DNA of 58,122 nt from Fuerstiella sp. (GTDB lineage: Bacteria; Planctomycetota; Planctomycetia; Planctomycetales; Planctomycetaceae), in assembly GCA_029247265.1 (NCBI GenBank), contig JAQWLN010000070.1, positions 1 to 58,122 on the forward strand, read 5' to 3'. Made by a program: the position numbers and the translations under genes. Below, in pieces: positions 7,186-15,547 of this stretch (the first letter of the stretch is position 1; every line of letters starts with the position of its first letter). The notes beneath the pieces are model-generated. The model saw only the letters and a list, made by a program, of their open reading frames with translations. It was not told the DNA's origin and ran no database searches.

Positions 7186-8460
7186 ATGTCAAACAGTGAT
7201 TCTGAGTTGGTTGTGGCTGTCCCCAGGGAAGCAGACCCTGAAGAGAAACGAGTCGCATTGGTGCCTGCATTGGTTCCGGCATTAACCAGAGTCGGGCTGA
7301 AAGTGCGTTTGGAAGCAAACGCCGGAAAGGCGGCAGGATTTCCAGACCAGCATTATCTGGACAAGGGAGCAGAAATTGAGAGCGATCGGGCTCAATTGCT
7401 GCAACATGCGGACATCGTGCTGCAGGTTCGGGCATTGGGGGCCAACGACGGCGTTGGAAGTGACGATGTATCTCTGTTGCACGACGGACAGGTACTGATC
7501 GCCAGCTGCGATCCCCTGACTTTTCCTGATAGTGTGACGCCGGTTGCCGAACAGGGTGTAACGGCATTCTCACTGGAACTGGTGCCACGAATCACCAGAG
7601 CTCAGAGTATGGACATTCTGTCGTCCATGGCGACAGTCGCTGGTTACCGGACCGTACTGCTGGCAGCGACTGCGGCCCCACGAATGTTTCCGCTGATGAT
7701 GACCGCAGCAGGAACGCTCAAACCCGCCCGTGTGCTGGTGATCGGTGCCGGGGTTGCTGGCCTGCAGGCGATCGCGACAGCAAAGCGTCTGGGAGCCGTT
7801 GTCTATGGTTACGACATTCGTCCCGCGGTTCGCGAACAGGTTGAAAGCCTGGGCGGAAAGTTCGTGGAACTCGACCTGGAAGCCGGGCAGTCAGAAACAC
7901 AGGGTGGTTACGCAAAACAAATGGATGAAGATTTCTATCGTCGGCAGCGTGAAGCGATGAAGAAGGTCATCGCCGACTGCGACGTTGTTATTACAACAGC
8001 CGCCATTCCAGGCAGAAAGGCGCCGATCCTGGTAACGACGGAAATGGTCGAAGCGATGGCTCCGGGTTCAGTCGTCGTCGATTTGGCTGCAGAACGAGGC
8101 GGCAATTGCGAAGTCACGACACCGGGCGAGACAATCGACCACAACGGTGTCGCCGTACTCGGTCCGTGCAATATGCCGTCGGACATACCGGTTCATGCCA
8201 GTGAGATGTTCAGCAAGAACGCAGTCACATTTTTACAGCTGATGATCAAGGACAGCAAACTCAACATCGATCTGGAAGACGAGATCATCCGTGATACGTT
8301 GCTGACTCAGGAAAACGTGATCGTCAACAGTCGCGTTCGCGAATTACTGAACATGGAACCGTTGGAGCCGGCAGTCAGTTCTGCGAGTAGCGGGGACTCA
8401 GCCACGACGGAAGAGGCAAGCGACGAAAGTGTCGTTGCGAGCGATTCAGGAGCTTCATAG
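7186..8460 (+). CDS. pntAA: NAD(P) transhydrogenase subunit alpha part 1 (NAD-binding domain I)
   Basis: 424 residues from ATG 7186; AGAAGGGG lies about six bases upstream as a good Shine-Dalgarno, and a TTG codon directly before it is ignored. It has the alanine-dehydrogenase/PNT N-terminal domain (VAVPREADPEEKRVALVP), the RSQS-like region PRITRAQSMDILSSMATVAGY, and the Rossmann motif VIGAGVAGLQAIATAKRLGA followed by YDIRP. This is the soluble dI component that binds NAD(H). With PntAB and PntB it couples hydride transfer between NADH and NADP+ to proton translocation, supplying NADPH. The C-terminal 40 residues are Ser/Glu/Ala-rich and variable. It is first in a three-gene operon. TAG stop. 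Confidence 0.96.
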   Translation: MSNSDSELVVAVPREADPEEKRVALVPALVPALTRVGLKVRLEANAGKAAGFPDQHYLDKGAEIESDRAQLLQHADIVLQVRALGANDGVGSDDVSLLHDGQVLIASCDPLTFPDSVTPVAEQGVTAFSLELVPRITRAQSMDILSSMATVAGYRTVLLAATAAPRMFPLMMTAAGTLKPARVLVIGAGVAGLQAIATAKRLGAVVYGYDIRPAVREQVESLGGKFVELDLEAGQSETQGGYAKQMDEDFYRRQREAMKKVIADCDVVITTAAIPGRKAPILVTTEMVEAMAPGSVVVDLAAERGGNCEVTTPGETIDHNGVAVLGPCNMPSDIPVHASEMFSKNAVTFLQLMIKDSKLNIDLEDEIIRDTLLTQENVIVNSRVRELLNMEPLEPAVSSASSGDSATTEEASDESVVASDSGAS

Positions 8461-8565
8461 TCGTGCTCTTCCAGCAGGGAATGTCCAGCGAAAATTCAAT
8501 TCATCCAATCCCTCGATCGTCGATCATTCAAGCGAAACGGGTAACCCTTTATCCGAAAGACTCTC

Positions 8566-8931
8566 ATGTTATCTTCAACACTTGCAGTGCAGGACGCTGT
8601 CGCAAAAACCGTCGCAGCCGCTGCTGAGAACGTGCCGCAAAGCGGAGGTGCCGCTCATTTGATCCTGCTGCTGACAGTCTTCGTACTGGCCATCTTTCTG
8701 GGCGTTGAAATCATTACGAAGATTCCGCCAACGCTGCACACGCCGCTGATGTCCGGGTCGAATGCAATCTCCGGAATCACTCTGGTGGGAGCCGTTCTGG
8801 CAACAGGTGCTGACAACGGAACGTGGGCCAGCATACTGGGCTTTGCGGCTGTCGTGTTTGCCACAATGAATGTGGTCGGTGGCTTCGTGGTGACCAATCG
8901 CATGCTGGCGATGTTCAGGACGAAGAAATAG
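8566..8931 (+). CDS. pntAB: NAD(P) transhydrogenase subunit alpha part 2 (membrane)
   Basis: 121 residues with three hydrophobic helices: LILLLTVFVLAIFLGVEII, the GSNAISGITLVGAVLATG region, and ASILGFAAVVFATMNVVGGF. The motifs PPTLHTPLMSGSNAISG and NVVGGFVVTNRMLAMF are hallmarks of the PntA C-terminal membrane domain dIIa. It forms part of the proton channel with PntB. A roughly 30-residue Ala/Val-rich N-terminal extension precedes the first helix. It lies 105 bp after pntAA and 58 bp before pntB in the same direction. Such three-gene splitting is common outside enterobacteria. Confidence 0.96.
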   Translation: MLSSTLAVQDAVAKTVAAAAENVPQSGGAAHLILLLTVFVLAIFLGVEIITKIPPTLHTPLMSGSNAISGITLVGAVLATGADNGTWASILGFAAVVFATMNVVGGFVVTNRMLAMFRTKK

Positions 8932-8989
8932 TTTTGTCACACACACCGTCTTATTAACAGTCCCAATTTTACCAGCGGAACCAAGCCTT

Positions 8990-10390
8990 GTGACTCCAGA
9001 TCTGATCGACCTTAGCTATCTGCTTGCTGCCGCCCTGTTCATCATTGGACTGAAGGGGCTGACCAAACCTCGTACCGCGGTGCGCGGCAACCTGATGGGC
9101 GCCCTAGCAATGTTCATTGCGGTAGCGGCGACCATGCTGCATCAGGACATTATCGGCTGGAAAGGGCTGCTGATTGCGATTGGTATTGGCGCCTTTGCGG
9201 GCACGGTGCTGGCTCTGAAAATTGAAATGACAGCGATGCCGCAACTGGTGGCATTGTTCAATGGTCTGGGCGGCGGGGCATCCGTCCTTGTGGCCGGTGC
9301 TTTTCTGGCAGGCAAGGAATTTTCGGCACGCGTTGCTTCCGAAAGTTGCTTTGCCGATGTGTTGACAGCGACCGCTGCGTCAGGGCTGATCGGAGCTGTC
9401 ACCCTGTCAGGCAGCCTTGTTGCCTTTGCAAAACTCCAGGAATTGAAATTCATCAAGGACGTTTCGTTTCCCGGTCAAAAGCTGCTGAACCTGGGCCTTA
9501 CCGTCAGTGCAATCGGTCTCGGCTGGTTGCTGGTATCACAGCCGGAACACGCTCAGCTGTGGTATTGGCTGATGTCGGGTCTGGCAGTCGGGCTTGGGAT
9601 TCTGCTGGTAATTTCGATCGGCGGAGCAGACATGCCGGTGGTCATCGCCCTGCTGAACTCCTATTCCGGACTCGCCGCGTCTGCAACGGGATTCGTGCTG
9701 AACAACAATTTGCTGATCATCGCCGGGGCTCTGGTCGGTGCATCGGGCCTCATATTGACTCGAATCATGTGCGACGCCATGAACCGTTCGCTGTGGGCGG
9801 TCCTGTTCGGCACGATGCAGTCCGGGGGAAGTTCTCTTTCCGACGAAGAAGTTTACACCAGCGTCAAATCAACATCGGCCGACGAAGTCGCCATGATGCT
9901 TGAGGTTTCTCAGAGCGTATTGATCGTCCCAGGGTACGGAATGGCCGTCGCCCAGGCACAGCATGCGGTCCGTGATCTTACAAATCTGTTGTTGAATCGG
10001 GACGTGGATGTTCAGTTTGGCATTCATCCCGTGGCGGGCCGAATGCCCGGCCACATGAACGTCCTGCTGGCGGAAGCGGACATCGATTACGATCGTCTAA
10101 AGGAAATGGACGAAGTCAATTCCATGATGGATCAGATCGACGTCGCCATTGTGCTGGGTGCCAACGATGTAGTCAATCCGCTTGCACGCACCGACCCCAA
10201 CAGTCCGATTGCAGGCATGCCCATCATCGACGTCGACAAGGCACGTACAGTGATCGTCGTTAAACGCAGCCTGAGTCCTGGATTCGCAGGAATTGCCAAT
10301 CCGTTGTTTGCCGCCGACAACGCCCTGATGCTGTTCGGCGACGGTAAGAAAGCCATCTCTGAGATAACCAAAGCATTTGACGACGCATAA
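8990..10390 (+). CDS. pntB: NAD(P) transhydrogenase subunit beta
   Basis: 466 residues starting at a GTG codon (GTG ACT CCA GAT). The N-terminal half is a multi-helix membrane domain (SYLLAAALFIIGLKGL, GAFAGTVLALKIEMTAMPQ, GLGGGASVLVAGA). The C-terminal half is the NADP-binding dIII with VLIVPGYGMAVAQAQHAV, FGIHPVAGRMPGHMNVLLAE, VVLGANDVVNP-like and VVKRSLSPGFAGIANPLF signatures. This is the proton-translocating and NADP(H)-binding subunit, in the cytoplasmic membrane. Its length matches the family. It ends the operon; the next gene is on the opposite strand 150 bp away. Confidence 0.97.
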   Translation: MTPDLIDLSYLLAAALFIIGLKGLTKPRTAVRGNLMGALAMFIAVAATMLHQDIIGWKGLLIAIGIGAFAGTVLALKIEMTAMPQLVALFNGLGGGASVLVAGAFLAGKEFSARVASESCFADVLTATAASGLIGAVTLSGSLVAFAKLQELKFIKDVSFPGQKLLNLGLTVSAIGLGWLLVSQPEHAQLWYWLMSGLAVGLGILLVISIGGADMPVVIALLNSYSGLAASATGFVLNNNLLIIAGALVGASGLILTRIMCDAMNRSLWAVLFGTMQSGGSSLSDEEVYTSVKSTSADEVAMMLEVSQSVLIVPGYGMAVAQAQHAVRDLTNLLLNRDVDVQFGIHPVAGRMPGHMNVLLAEADIDYDRLKEMDEVNSMMDQIDVAIVLGANDVVNPLARTDPNSPIAGMPIIDVDKARTVIVVKRSLSPGFAGIANPLFAADNALMLFGDGKKAISEITKAFDDA

Positions 10391-10542
10391 CAAAGGCTGC
10401 CTGAAATTGCGAGCAGAAGAAGACGTCGGGGAGAGCCTGTTCTTCCCTCACGGACTCTGCGTTGGGGTAGGCCAGATACGCCAGAACAGAGGGCGGATCA
10501 ACAACGCCATCTGACAGCTGCCGCCCTGGTTCCCTTATCCGG

Positions 10543-10749
10543 CTACCGCAGAACCTTTACATCACGACCATCATGACGCACTTTCACTGTGACGTCTCCG
10601 CGCTGAAAGGCGTTCTTGGCAATGTGTGTCGCTTCCTGCAGGGTCCGAAACTCGGCGACGTAGACTTCTCCGGCTTTCGTCTGAAGACATACAGAGTACT
10701 CGGCAGCAGTTCCGTCGGTTGAAACAAGACCATCCGGTACGGTATTCAC
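10543..10749 (-). CDS. Small hypothetical protein
   Basis: 68 residues with a GTG start and a GGGA-like Shine-Dalgarno about six bases upstream. No signal peptide or membrane helix. Alternating hydrophobic and charged segments (EVYVAEFRTLQEATHIAKNA, VTVKVRHDGRDVKVLR) predict a compact alpha/beta domain, so the frame looks coding. I recognise no family. It stands alone, convergent with pntB and upstream of a gene-poor stretch. Confidence 0.5.
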   Translation of the reverse strand: MNTVPDGLVSTDGTAAEYSVCLQTKAGEVYVAEFRTLQEATHIAKNAFQRGDVTVKVRHDGRDVKVLR

Positions 10750-11117
10750 GTTTTGTCCCGTATTTCCTGAGACCGCCGTCTCTGAATTTGTCTAACCAAT
10801 TCCCGTTGCCGCATGCGACCTCAACGGGAAGATCAACTGCACGTGAGACTGCGGAACATGCTGGCCGAGAGCCAGCTCAATCGTAGCCTGAGAAATCATT
10901 CGCGGAGTTCGGAGTTGCACATTTTCCGGGCCGTGAAATGCTTTTACCCGGAATTGTGCCGGCAGCGCCCGGTGATCGACGGAACTATAGGGACCAGGTC
11001 AGCCGGCACAGTCATGAGACAGACGCTTCATCAGGACGCGGCAGCCGTATCCGTTTGTGGCAACGGTGTTGAACAGACGGTTGACGGGGGAGAGCCGAGT
11101 GAAATGTCGCAGACCGC
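10750..11117. other. Intergenic stretch without a convincing gene
   Basis: 368 bases between the small hypothetical ORF and the broken HDOD-GGDEF gene. A short TGAGAC/GTCTC inverted repeat near 10769-10783 lies just upstream of the small gene. One 102-codon plus-strand frame is open across it but has no recognisable domain or signal, and I regard it as noncoding. Confidence 0.5.
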
Positions 11118-12044
11118 CTAGTTTCTACCGTTTTGCTTGGCCTCATATAAGGCGGCGTCGGCGTGGGAGAACAACTTCGAACCATATTCGCCGTCTTGCG
11201 GGATACCGCAGCACAGTCCAACACTGACAGATATGGGAATCGCTGTGCCTTCAAAACTGATGTCAAGCGCCTCAATCTTCGATCGGATCCGTTCACCAAC
11301 AATCGCCATACCCTCCGTAGCAATGTCTTCCAGCAGAACGACAAATTCTTCTCCACCGTATCGAGCCAGCGTTTCATCCGCACGGGTTACGCCGTCAAGT
11401 GCGCGAGCAACCTGCTGCAGAATATGATCGCCGGCCTGGTGACCATAAGTGTCATTCACGTTCTTGAAATGGTCGATGTCAACAACTGCAATACCCATCT
11501 GGACTTCACTGCGCCGACACTGATGGACCATCTGCTTCAGACGTCGATCAAAGAAGGCACGATTGGCAGTGCCGGTCAGGACATCTATTGTGGTCTGCTT
11601 GACTAGGTCGTCCACCTGCATCTTGAGCCGACCATTCTCCGCGACCAGTTCGGTCGGTATGGCGCGGGACTCGTCGTGCATCATTTCTGTGAAATCGGCC
11701 AGTTGGTCCAGCGCTTCCTCAAGCAGTTCATCCGGATCCGGGAGCAACGATGGATCGACGTCGAACAGGCTGGCAGATTCGTCCAGTTTCGTTCGGACGG
11801 TTGCTGTCAGTTTCTCGACGTCCATGCCACCGGAATTCAACGTTGCCAGTCGTTCCTGCAGCACAACTAGAGCAACGCCGCTGTCTTTGTCGCACAGATA
11901 ACGTGCAAAGGCATCGGCAACTCCCGTCACGTTTGCCAGTTTCTGAGTCTCTTCGTCCAGACGCTGTCCGGCCAACGCAGGCAGAAGCGAATTAATAGCA
12001 TCCACACAGCGCAACGGTAATCCGGAATGCTCCAGTATCTCCAC
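11118..12044 (-). CDS. GGDEF diguanylate cyclase fragment of the broken HDOD-GGDEF gene
   Basis: 308 residues if started at GTG 12044. It contains the end of the HDOD domain (VEILEHSGLPLRCVDAINSL), a helical linker (residues about 60-130), and a complete GGDEF domain: DVLTGTANRAFFDRRLKQM, VDIDHFKNVNDTYGHQAGD, then RYGGEEFVVLLED with the catalytic GGEEF intact, and SVSVGLCCGI near the end. It could make cyclic di-GMP if translated independently. The RxxD product-inhibition motif is not evident before GGEEF. There is no obvious Shine-Dalgarno or promoter for this internal start, so independent expression is uncertain. Confidence 0.75.
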   Translation of the reverse strand: MEILEHSGLPLRCVDAINSLLPALAGQRLDEETQKLANVTGVADAFARYLCDKDSGVALVVLQERLATLNSGGMDVEKLTATVRTKLDESASLFDVDPSLLPDPDELLEEALDQLADFTEMMHDESRAIPTELVAENGRLKMQVDDLVKQTTIDVLTGTANRAFFDRRLKQMVHQCRRSEVQMGIAVVDIDHFKNVNDTYGHQAGDHILQQVARALDGVTRADETLARYGGEEFVVLLEDIATEGMAIVGERIRSKIEALDISFEGTAIPISVSVGLCCGIPQDGEYGSKLFSHADAALYEAKQNGRN

Positions 12045-12224
12045 CGATATTTCATAGTGAGTGGCTCCGTAAACCTCCTTTTCAAGGTCGGCCAGAGACC
12101 TGCCGCTTTGCTCAGACTACTCAACACATGCGATGTGTTTTTCAGGGTCTTGGTTCAGCAGACCAAGCTGGCCAATACCCGCCAGCAAATTGATCGTGAA
12201 ACACTCTGCCGCGACACTTGCACC

Positions 12225-12668
12225 CTAGAGTGCCCCAAGCACTTCACCGGCTGATGCCTGAACAAAAGAGCGAAGCCAAAAGTGTTTGAAGTGACTCGCG
12301 AATTCTTCAGACTCCTGCAAGTCGATCGAGAGTTTAAAACTCAGGACCAGCGGAGTGACTTTCGCTTTGCCCAACAGCACAATTGCCTGCCGCAGGTCTG
12401 CGACTTCACGTCGCAGTCCGTAACGACTGGAATTGGCGGCCTTGAGTAGTTTGCTGGCGATCGCAGGGTCAGCCTGGACCAGATCGGCAACCTTCTGAAT
12501 GGGCGCGTCCGGATCACCAAAGACTCTCAGAATCTCCACTGCGATCGTTGGCAGCGAAGGTAGCCTGGTCAGTGTTCTCCTGCGGTTTGACATCAGCTCG
12601 TTTCCAATCGTCCGAGCCGGGATGGCAGACTTTTTGGGTACGTCCGTCATCGAAGAGGTAACGGACAC
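12225..12668 (-). CDS. HDOD domain fragment of the broken HDOD-GGDEF gene
   Basis: 147 residues, possibly starting at Met7 (12650). The HDOD start is typical: RRTLTRLPSLPTIAVEIL, VADLVQADPAIASKLLKAAN, LRQAIVLLGKAKVTPLVLSF. The family is an HD-related, usually non-catalytic signalling domain. The ORF stops at TAG 12225 in the middle of the helical domain after SFVQASAGEVLGAL, which makes it about half the normal HDOD length. The missing half is found in-frame downstream, so this is a truncation and not a natural end. Confidence 0.75.
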   Translation of the reverse strand: MSVTSSMTDVPKKSAIPARTIGNELMSNRRRTLTRLPSLPTIAVEILRVFGDPDAPIQKVADLVQADPAIASKLLKAANSSRYGLRREVADLRQAIVLLGKAKVTPLVLSFKLSIDLQESEEFASHFKHFWLRSFVQASAGEVLGAL

Positions 12669-12807
12669 ACTTGCCCGAGTTCTGATCAGTTTTCAGGGAA
12701 TATTGAATTGGCCTGTTGGAACTCATGCGGTTCAGCTGCCAATTACACGTTTTCCCTACCACGAGAGCCAAGATTTACAATCGTTCTGTTCCACCACACC
12801 GCGGCGG

Positions 12808-15354
12808 TTACTCGCGACTCAGCGCTTCGTCCAGATTTAGCAGGGTCAGACAGGCGGCGGCCCAAGCGGCGTGTTCTGCCGGATCAAGGTCTTCGTGGCG
12901 CGGCGATTCTCCGATCGACAGCAGCTCAACGGCCGCTTTCCCGTTGGCGCGGTATTCTGTTCGACTGCGATTCAACCCGGCAACGATCACTTGAGTTTCG
13001 GCGTCCGTCGGTCGACGCGCCAGAATGCGAAGGAAAGCGTATTCGATTCGTCGTGTATCTGCGTCCAGCTTTTCGTTGGTCAGAAGATGCTGGGCCAGCG
13101 TCCGCGCCGCCTCGACGTAGGTCGTCTCGTTCAATGTCAGCAGAGCGTGCAGTGGCGTATTGGTTCGCGATGTCTTGACCGTACATGACTGTCGCGAAGC
13201 ATTATCAAAAAACATGGTCGGCGCAATAATGCGTCTCCAGAAAATGTAGAGACTACGTCGGTAGAGTTTCGTTCCTGTGTCCCGCTGGTACTTCTTTTTA
13301 CCAAACGTTGCCTCTTCCCAAACGCCAGCGGGCTGATATGTGTTTATCGGAGGACCGCCAACCCCATGATTCAGCAGTCCGGAAACAGCTAGAGCCTGAT
13401 CGCGCAACATCCATGACGGCATGCGATACCGTGCAAATCGAGACAGCAGACGGTTTTCGGGATCGATCTCAGACGGCGCCAACGGATCACTGTCGACACC
13501 GGATACTTCCGATGAGCGAACAACTGAAGACTGCCGGTACGTGTGGCTGGTCACGATCGTTCTGATCAGCCGTTTGACGTCCCAGCCACTGTCACGAAAG
13601 TCGGCCGCTAACCAGTCGAGCAGATCTTTGTGCACAGGATATTCTGCCTGAACTCCGAAGTCTTCGGTTGTTTTCACCAAACCGATACCGAACAGCTGCT
13701 GCCAAAAACGGTTGACGGTCACGCGAGCCGTTAGGGGATGATCGTCGGAGAGCAACCAACGAGCCAGGTCCAGACGATTCCTGCGTTGGCCACCTGAATT
13801 CATGGAAGGAAGACTGCCGGGTGTCAGCGCCGTGACCTCACGTTCTGTCACGTCGTTATACAGACCTCGGTTGAGCACGTATGTCGTCCGCCACTTGTCC
13901 CGGTCGGCCATGACCATGACTTTGGGGGTCGACTTGTTAATGTCGGCCAGCTGAGTGGCCAGCATTTGCCTGCGTTTGCTGAGTTCTGCGTACTCCACAT
14001 CCTGCTGCAGAAATGCGGTGCGAATGCGATCGTTTTGTTTGTCGGTGCGACGCTCTGGGTCGACCTTCAGGTCCGCCACCAGCTTATCGCTGTCTGCATC
14101 AGACGATTTTTCGCCTGGCCTGCGGCTGGCCAGGCGTATTTTTTCCCATTCGGCCTGGCGGGGCTGAATCGTTTTTGCCCTGACCGCCAGTAACACAGTG
14201 ACTTCTTCCGACTGCTTCTGAATTTCTTTCTGACGACTCTGCTGCTCAGCTGTCGGAACCGCAAGAACGGGAGCCGTCTGTGGGTCGCCTCCACCACCAG
14301 ACACTGGAGTCTGATTGAAGAACGCAAACAACTGGTAATATTCCTGCTGAGTCAGCGGGTCATACTTGTGATCGTGACACCGACAGCAATTAAGTGTCAG
14401 GCCCAGCCAGACCGTGCTCATCGGTTCCGCCATGTCCATTCCATAGTCGACTCGATTCTCTTCAGCTATGCGTCCGCCTTCTCCGTTGATCATGTGGTTG
14501 CGACAGAATCCCGTCGCCAGTATCTGATCCGACGTGGCGTCCGGCAATAAGTCACCGGCCAGTTGCAGAGTGGTAAACTGGTCAAACGGGATATTGTCGT
14601 TGAATGCGGTGACGACCCAGTCGCGCCACGGCCACATCGTTCGTTCACGGTCAACCTGATAGCCGTTGCTGTCGGCATAGCGAGCAGCGTCCAGCCAATT
14701 CCACGCCATGCGTTCGCCATAGGCTTCAGACTTCAGCAGACGATCGACCAGTTTCTCATACGCGTTCGGTGACTCGTCGCTGTTAAATGTGGTGATGTCC
14801 TCCATTGTCGGAGGCAGCCCGGTCACATCGAGAGTCACACGCCGCAACAACGTATGACGATCTGCGGCAGCGGATGGCCGCAGACTTCGCTCAGCCAATC
14901 TCGACTGCACAAACGCATCAATGGGATTACGGACAGGGTGATCGACGAAGCTCGGTTCCGGAACAGCAGGAGCAACCAGGGGCTCGAATGACCAGTGTTG
15001 ACCCCACGTCGCTCCACCGACCACCCAGCGTTTCAGATTTTCTTTTTCCACCAGCGACAGACTGCGATTGGAATCCGGGGGCGGCATCATTTCGTCAGGG
15101 TCAGTCGAGAGAATTCGCCTCACCAATGCGCTGTCGCTTAACGTTTCACGGTCCAACGCCGTTGCCGCGCCGGCCTCTGTGTCAAGTCTTAGTTCTGCCT
15201 GTCGTTGTGCTTCGTCAGGCCCGTGACAGAAAAAGCAATTCTCAGAAAGAACCGGAAGGACGTCTCGCGAAAAGCGAACGTCGTCGGGCTCATCTACCGC
15301 TGCAACGGAACCGCCGACGAAAATAAGGCCAAAGATGACGAAGAATCGATGCAT
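12808..15354 (-). CDS. Planctomycete cytochrome PSCyt1 / DUF1549 / DUF1553 protein (orphan)
   Basis: 848 residues. Signal peptide (residues 1-20), then a PSCyt1 heme domain with CFFCH at about 40-44 and MMPPPDSNRSLS. A DUF1549 (PSCyt2) domain follows: RRVTLDVTGLPPT, GERMAWNWLDAARYADSNGY, and a CCRCHDHKYDPLTQQEYY block. A charged coiled-coil linker (about 385-480) and DUF1553 (PSD1) come next: HPLTARVTVNRFWQQLFGIG, TSHTYRQSS, SLYIFWRR, FFDNASRQSCTVKTSRTNTP. These periplasmic proteins are typical of Planctomycetota and are usually followed by a DUF1501 gene; none is adjacent here. The role is presumed to be redox chemistry tied to polysaccharide catabolism. A hairpin-coding palindrome lies inside the linker at 14112-14136. 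Confidence 0.93.
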   Translation of the reverse strand: MHRFFVIFGLIFVGGSVAAVDEPDDVRFSRDVLPVLSENCFFCHGPDEAQRQAELRLDTEAGAATALDRETLSDSALVRRILSTDPDEMMPPPDSNRSLSLVEKENLKRWVVGGATWGQHWSFEPLVAPAVPEPSFVDHPVRNPIDAFVQSRLAERSLRPSAAADRHTLLRRVTLDVTGLPPTMEDITTFNSDESPNAYEKLVDRLLKSEAYGERMAWNWLDAARYADSNGYQVDRERTMWPWRDWVVTAFNDNIPFDQFTTLQLAGDLLPDATSDQILATGFCRNHMINGEGGRIAEENRVDYGMDMAEPMSTVWLGLTLNCCRCHDHKYDPLTQQEYYQLFAFFNQTPVSGGGGDPQTAPVLAVPTAEQQSRQKEIQKQSEEVTVLLAVRAKTIQPRQAEWEKIRLASRRPGEKSSDADSDKLVADLKVDPERRTDKQNDRIRTAFLQQDVEYAELSKRRQMLATQLADINKSTPKVMVMADRDKWRTTYVLNRGLYNDVTEREVTALTPGSLPSMNSGGQRRNRLDLARWLLSDDHPLTARVTVNRFWQQLFGIGLVKTTEDFGVQAEYPVHKDLLDWLAADFRDSGWDVKRLIRTIVTSHTYRQSSVVRSSEVSGVDSDPLAPSEIDPENRLLSRFARYRMPSWMLRDQALAVSGLLNHGVGGPPINTYQPAGVWEEATFGKKKYQRDTGTKLYRRSLYIFWRRIIAPTMFFDNASRQSCTVKTSRTNTPLHALLTLNETTYVEAARTLAQHLLTNEKLDADTRRIEYAFLRILARRPTDAETQVIVAGLNRSRTEYRANGKAAVELLSIGESPRHEDLDPAEHAAWAAACLTLLNLDEALSRE
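14112..14143 (+). terminator. Terminator-like hairpin antisense to the PSCyt/DUF1553 gene
   Basis: CGCCTGGCC (14112-14120), a 7-base loop, then GGCCAGGCG (14128-14136) form a perfect 9-bp GC-rich stem followed on the plus strand by TATTTTTT. This has the form of an intrinsic terminator, but it lies inside a minus-strand coding region, in a low-constraint Arg/Ser/Lys-rich linker. It may be an inserted short palindromic repeat kept in frame, or it may limit antisense transcription. Confidence 0.5.
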
Positions 15355-15547
15355 TGTTCAATACAGCTGGTACACAGTGCTGGGCGACGTCCGGGACACA
15401 CAGACCATCTGATGTAAGCCACGCGGATGAGAGCTGTCTGTGGCTCCTGACACGCTTACGTCATCATGCGGCACGGGACCGGTCCGGACGGCAGTGTACG
15501 CCAGATCTACTTCGTTCGCATCACTGGTGGCCGCGAAAGATCGACGA

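Larger units (their letters stand above)
11118..12668 (-). pseudogene. HDOD-GGDEF two-domain signalling gene interrupted by two in-frame TAG codons
   Basis: Reading the minus strand in a single frame from 12668 to 11118 gives one continuous HDOD plus GGDEF protein of about 516 codons, broken only by TAG at 12225-12227 and TAG at 12117-12119. The 35 codons between the stops (GASVAAECFTINLLAGIGQL then GLLNQDPEKHIACVE) and the 25 codons after the second (SEQSGRSLADLEKEVYGATH then YEIS) continue the HDOD helices without a frame change. Both stops sit where a single C-to-T change from CAG (Gln) would create them. The full protein would sense through HDOD and make cyclic di-GMP. It may be a recent pseudogene, a readthrough gene or a consensus error. 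Other genes here end in TAG, so genome-wide amber recoding is unlikely. Confidence 0.8.

Noticed and set aside
11118-12668. Genome-wide amber (TAG) recoding as the explanation for the two in-frame stops
   Set aside because: carB, pntAA, pntAB, the EF-hand gene and others in the window end properly at TAG, so TAG works as a stop.
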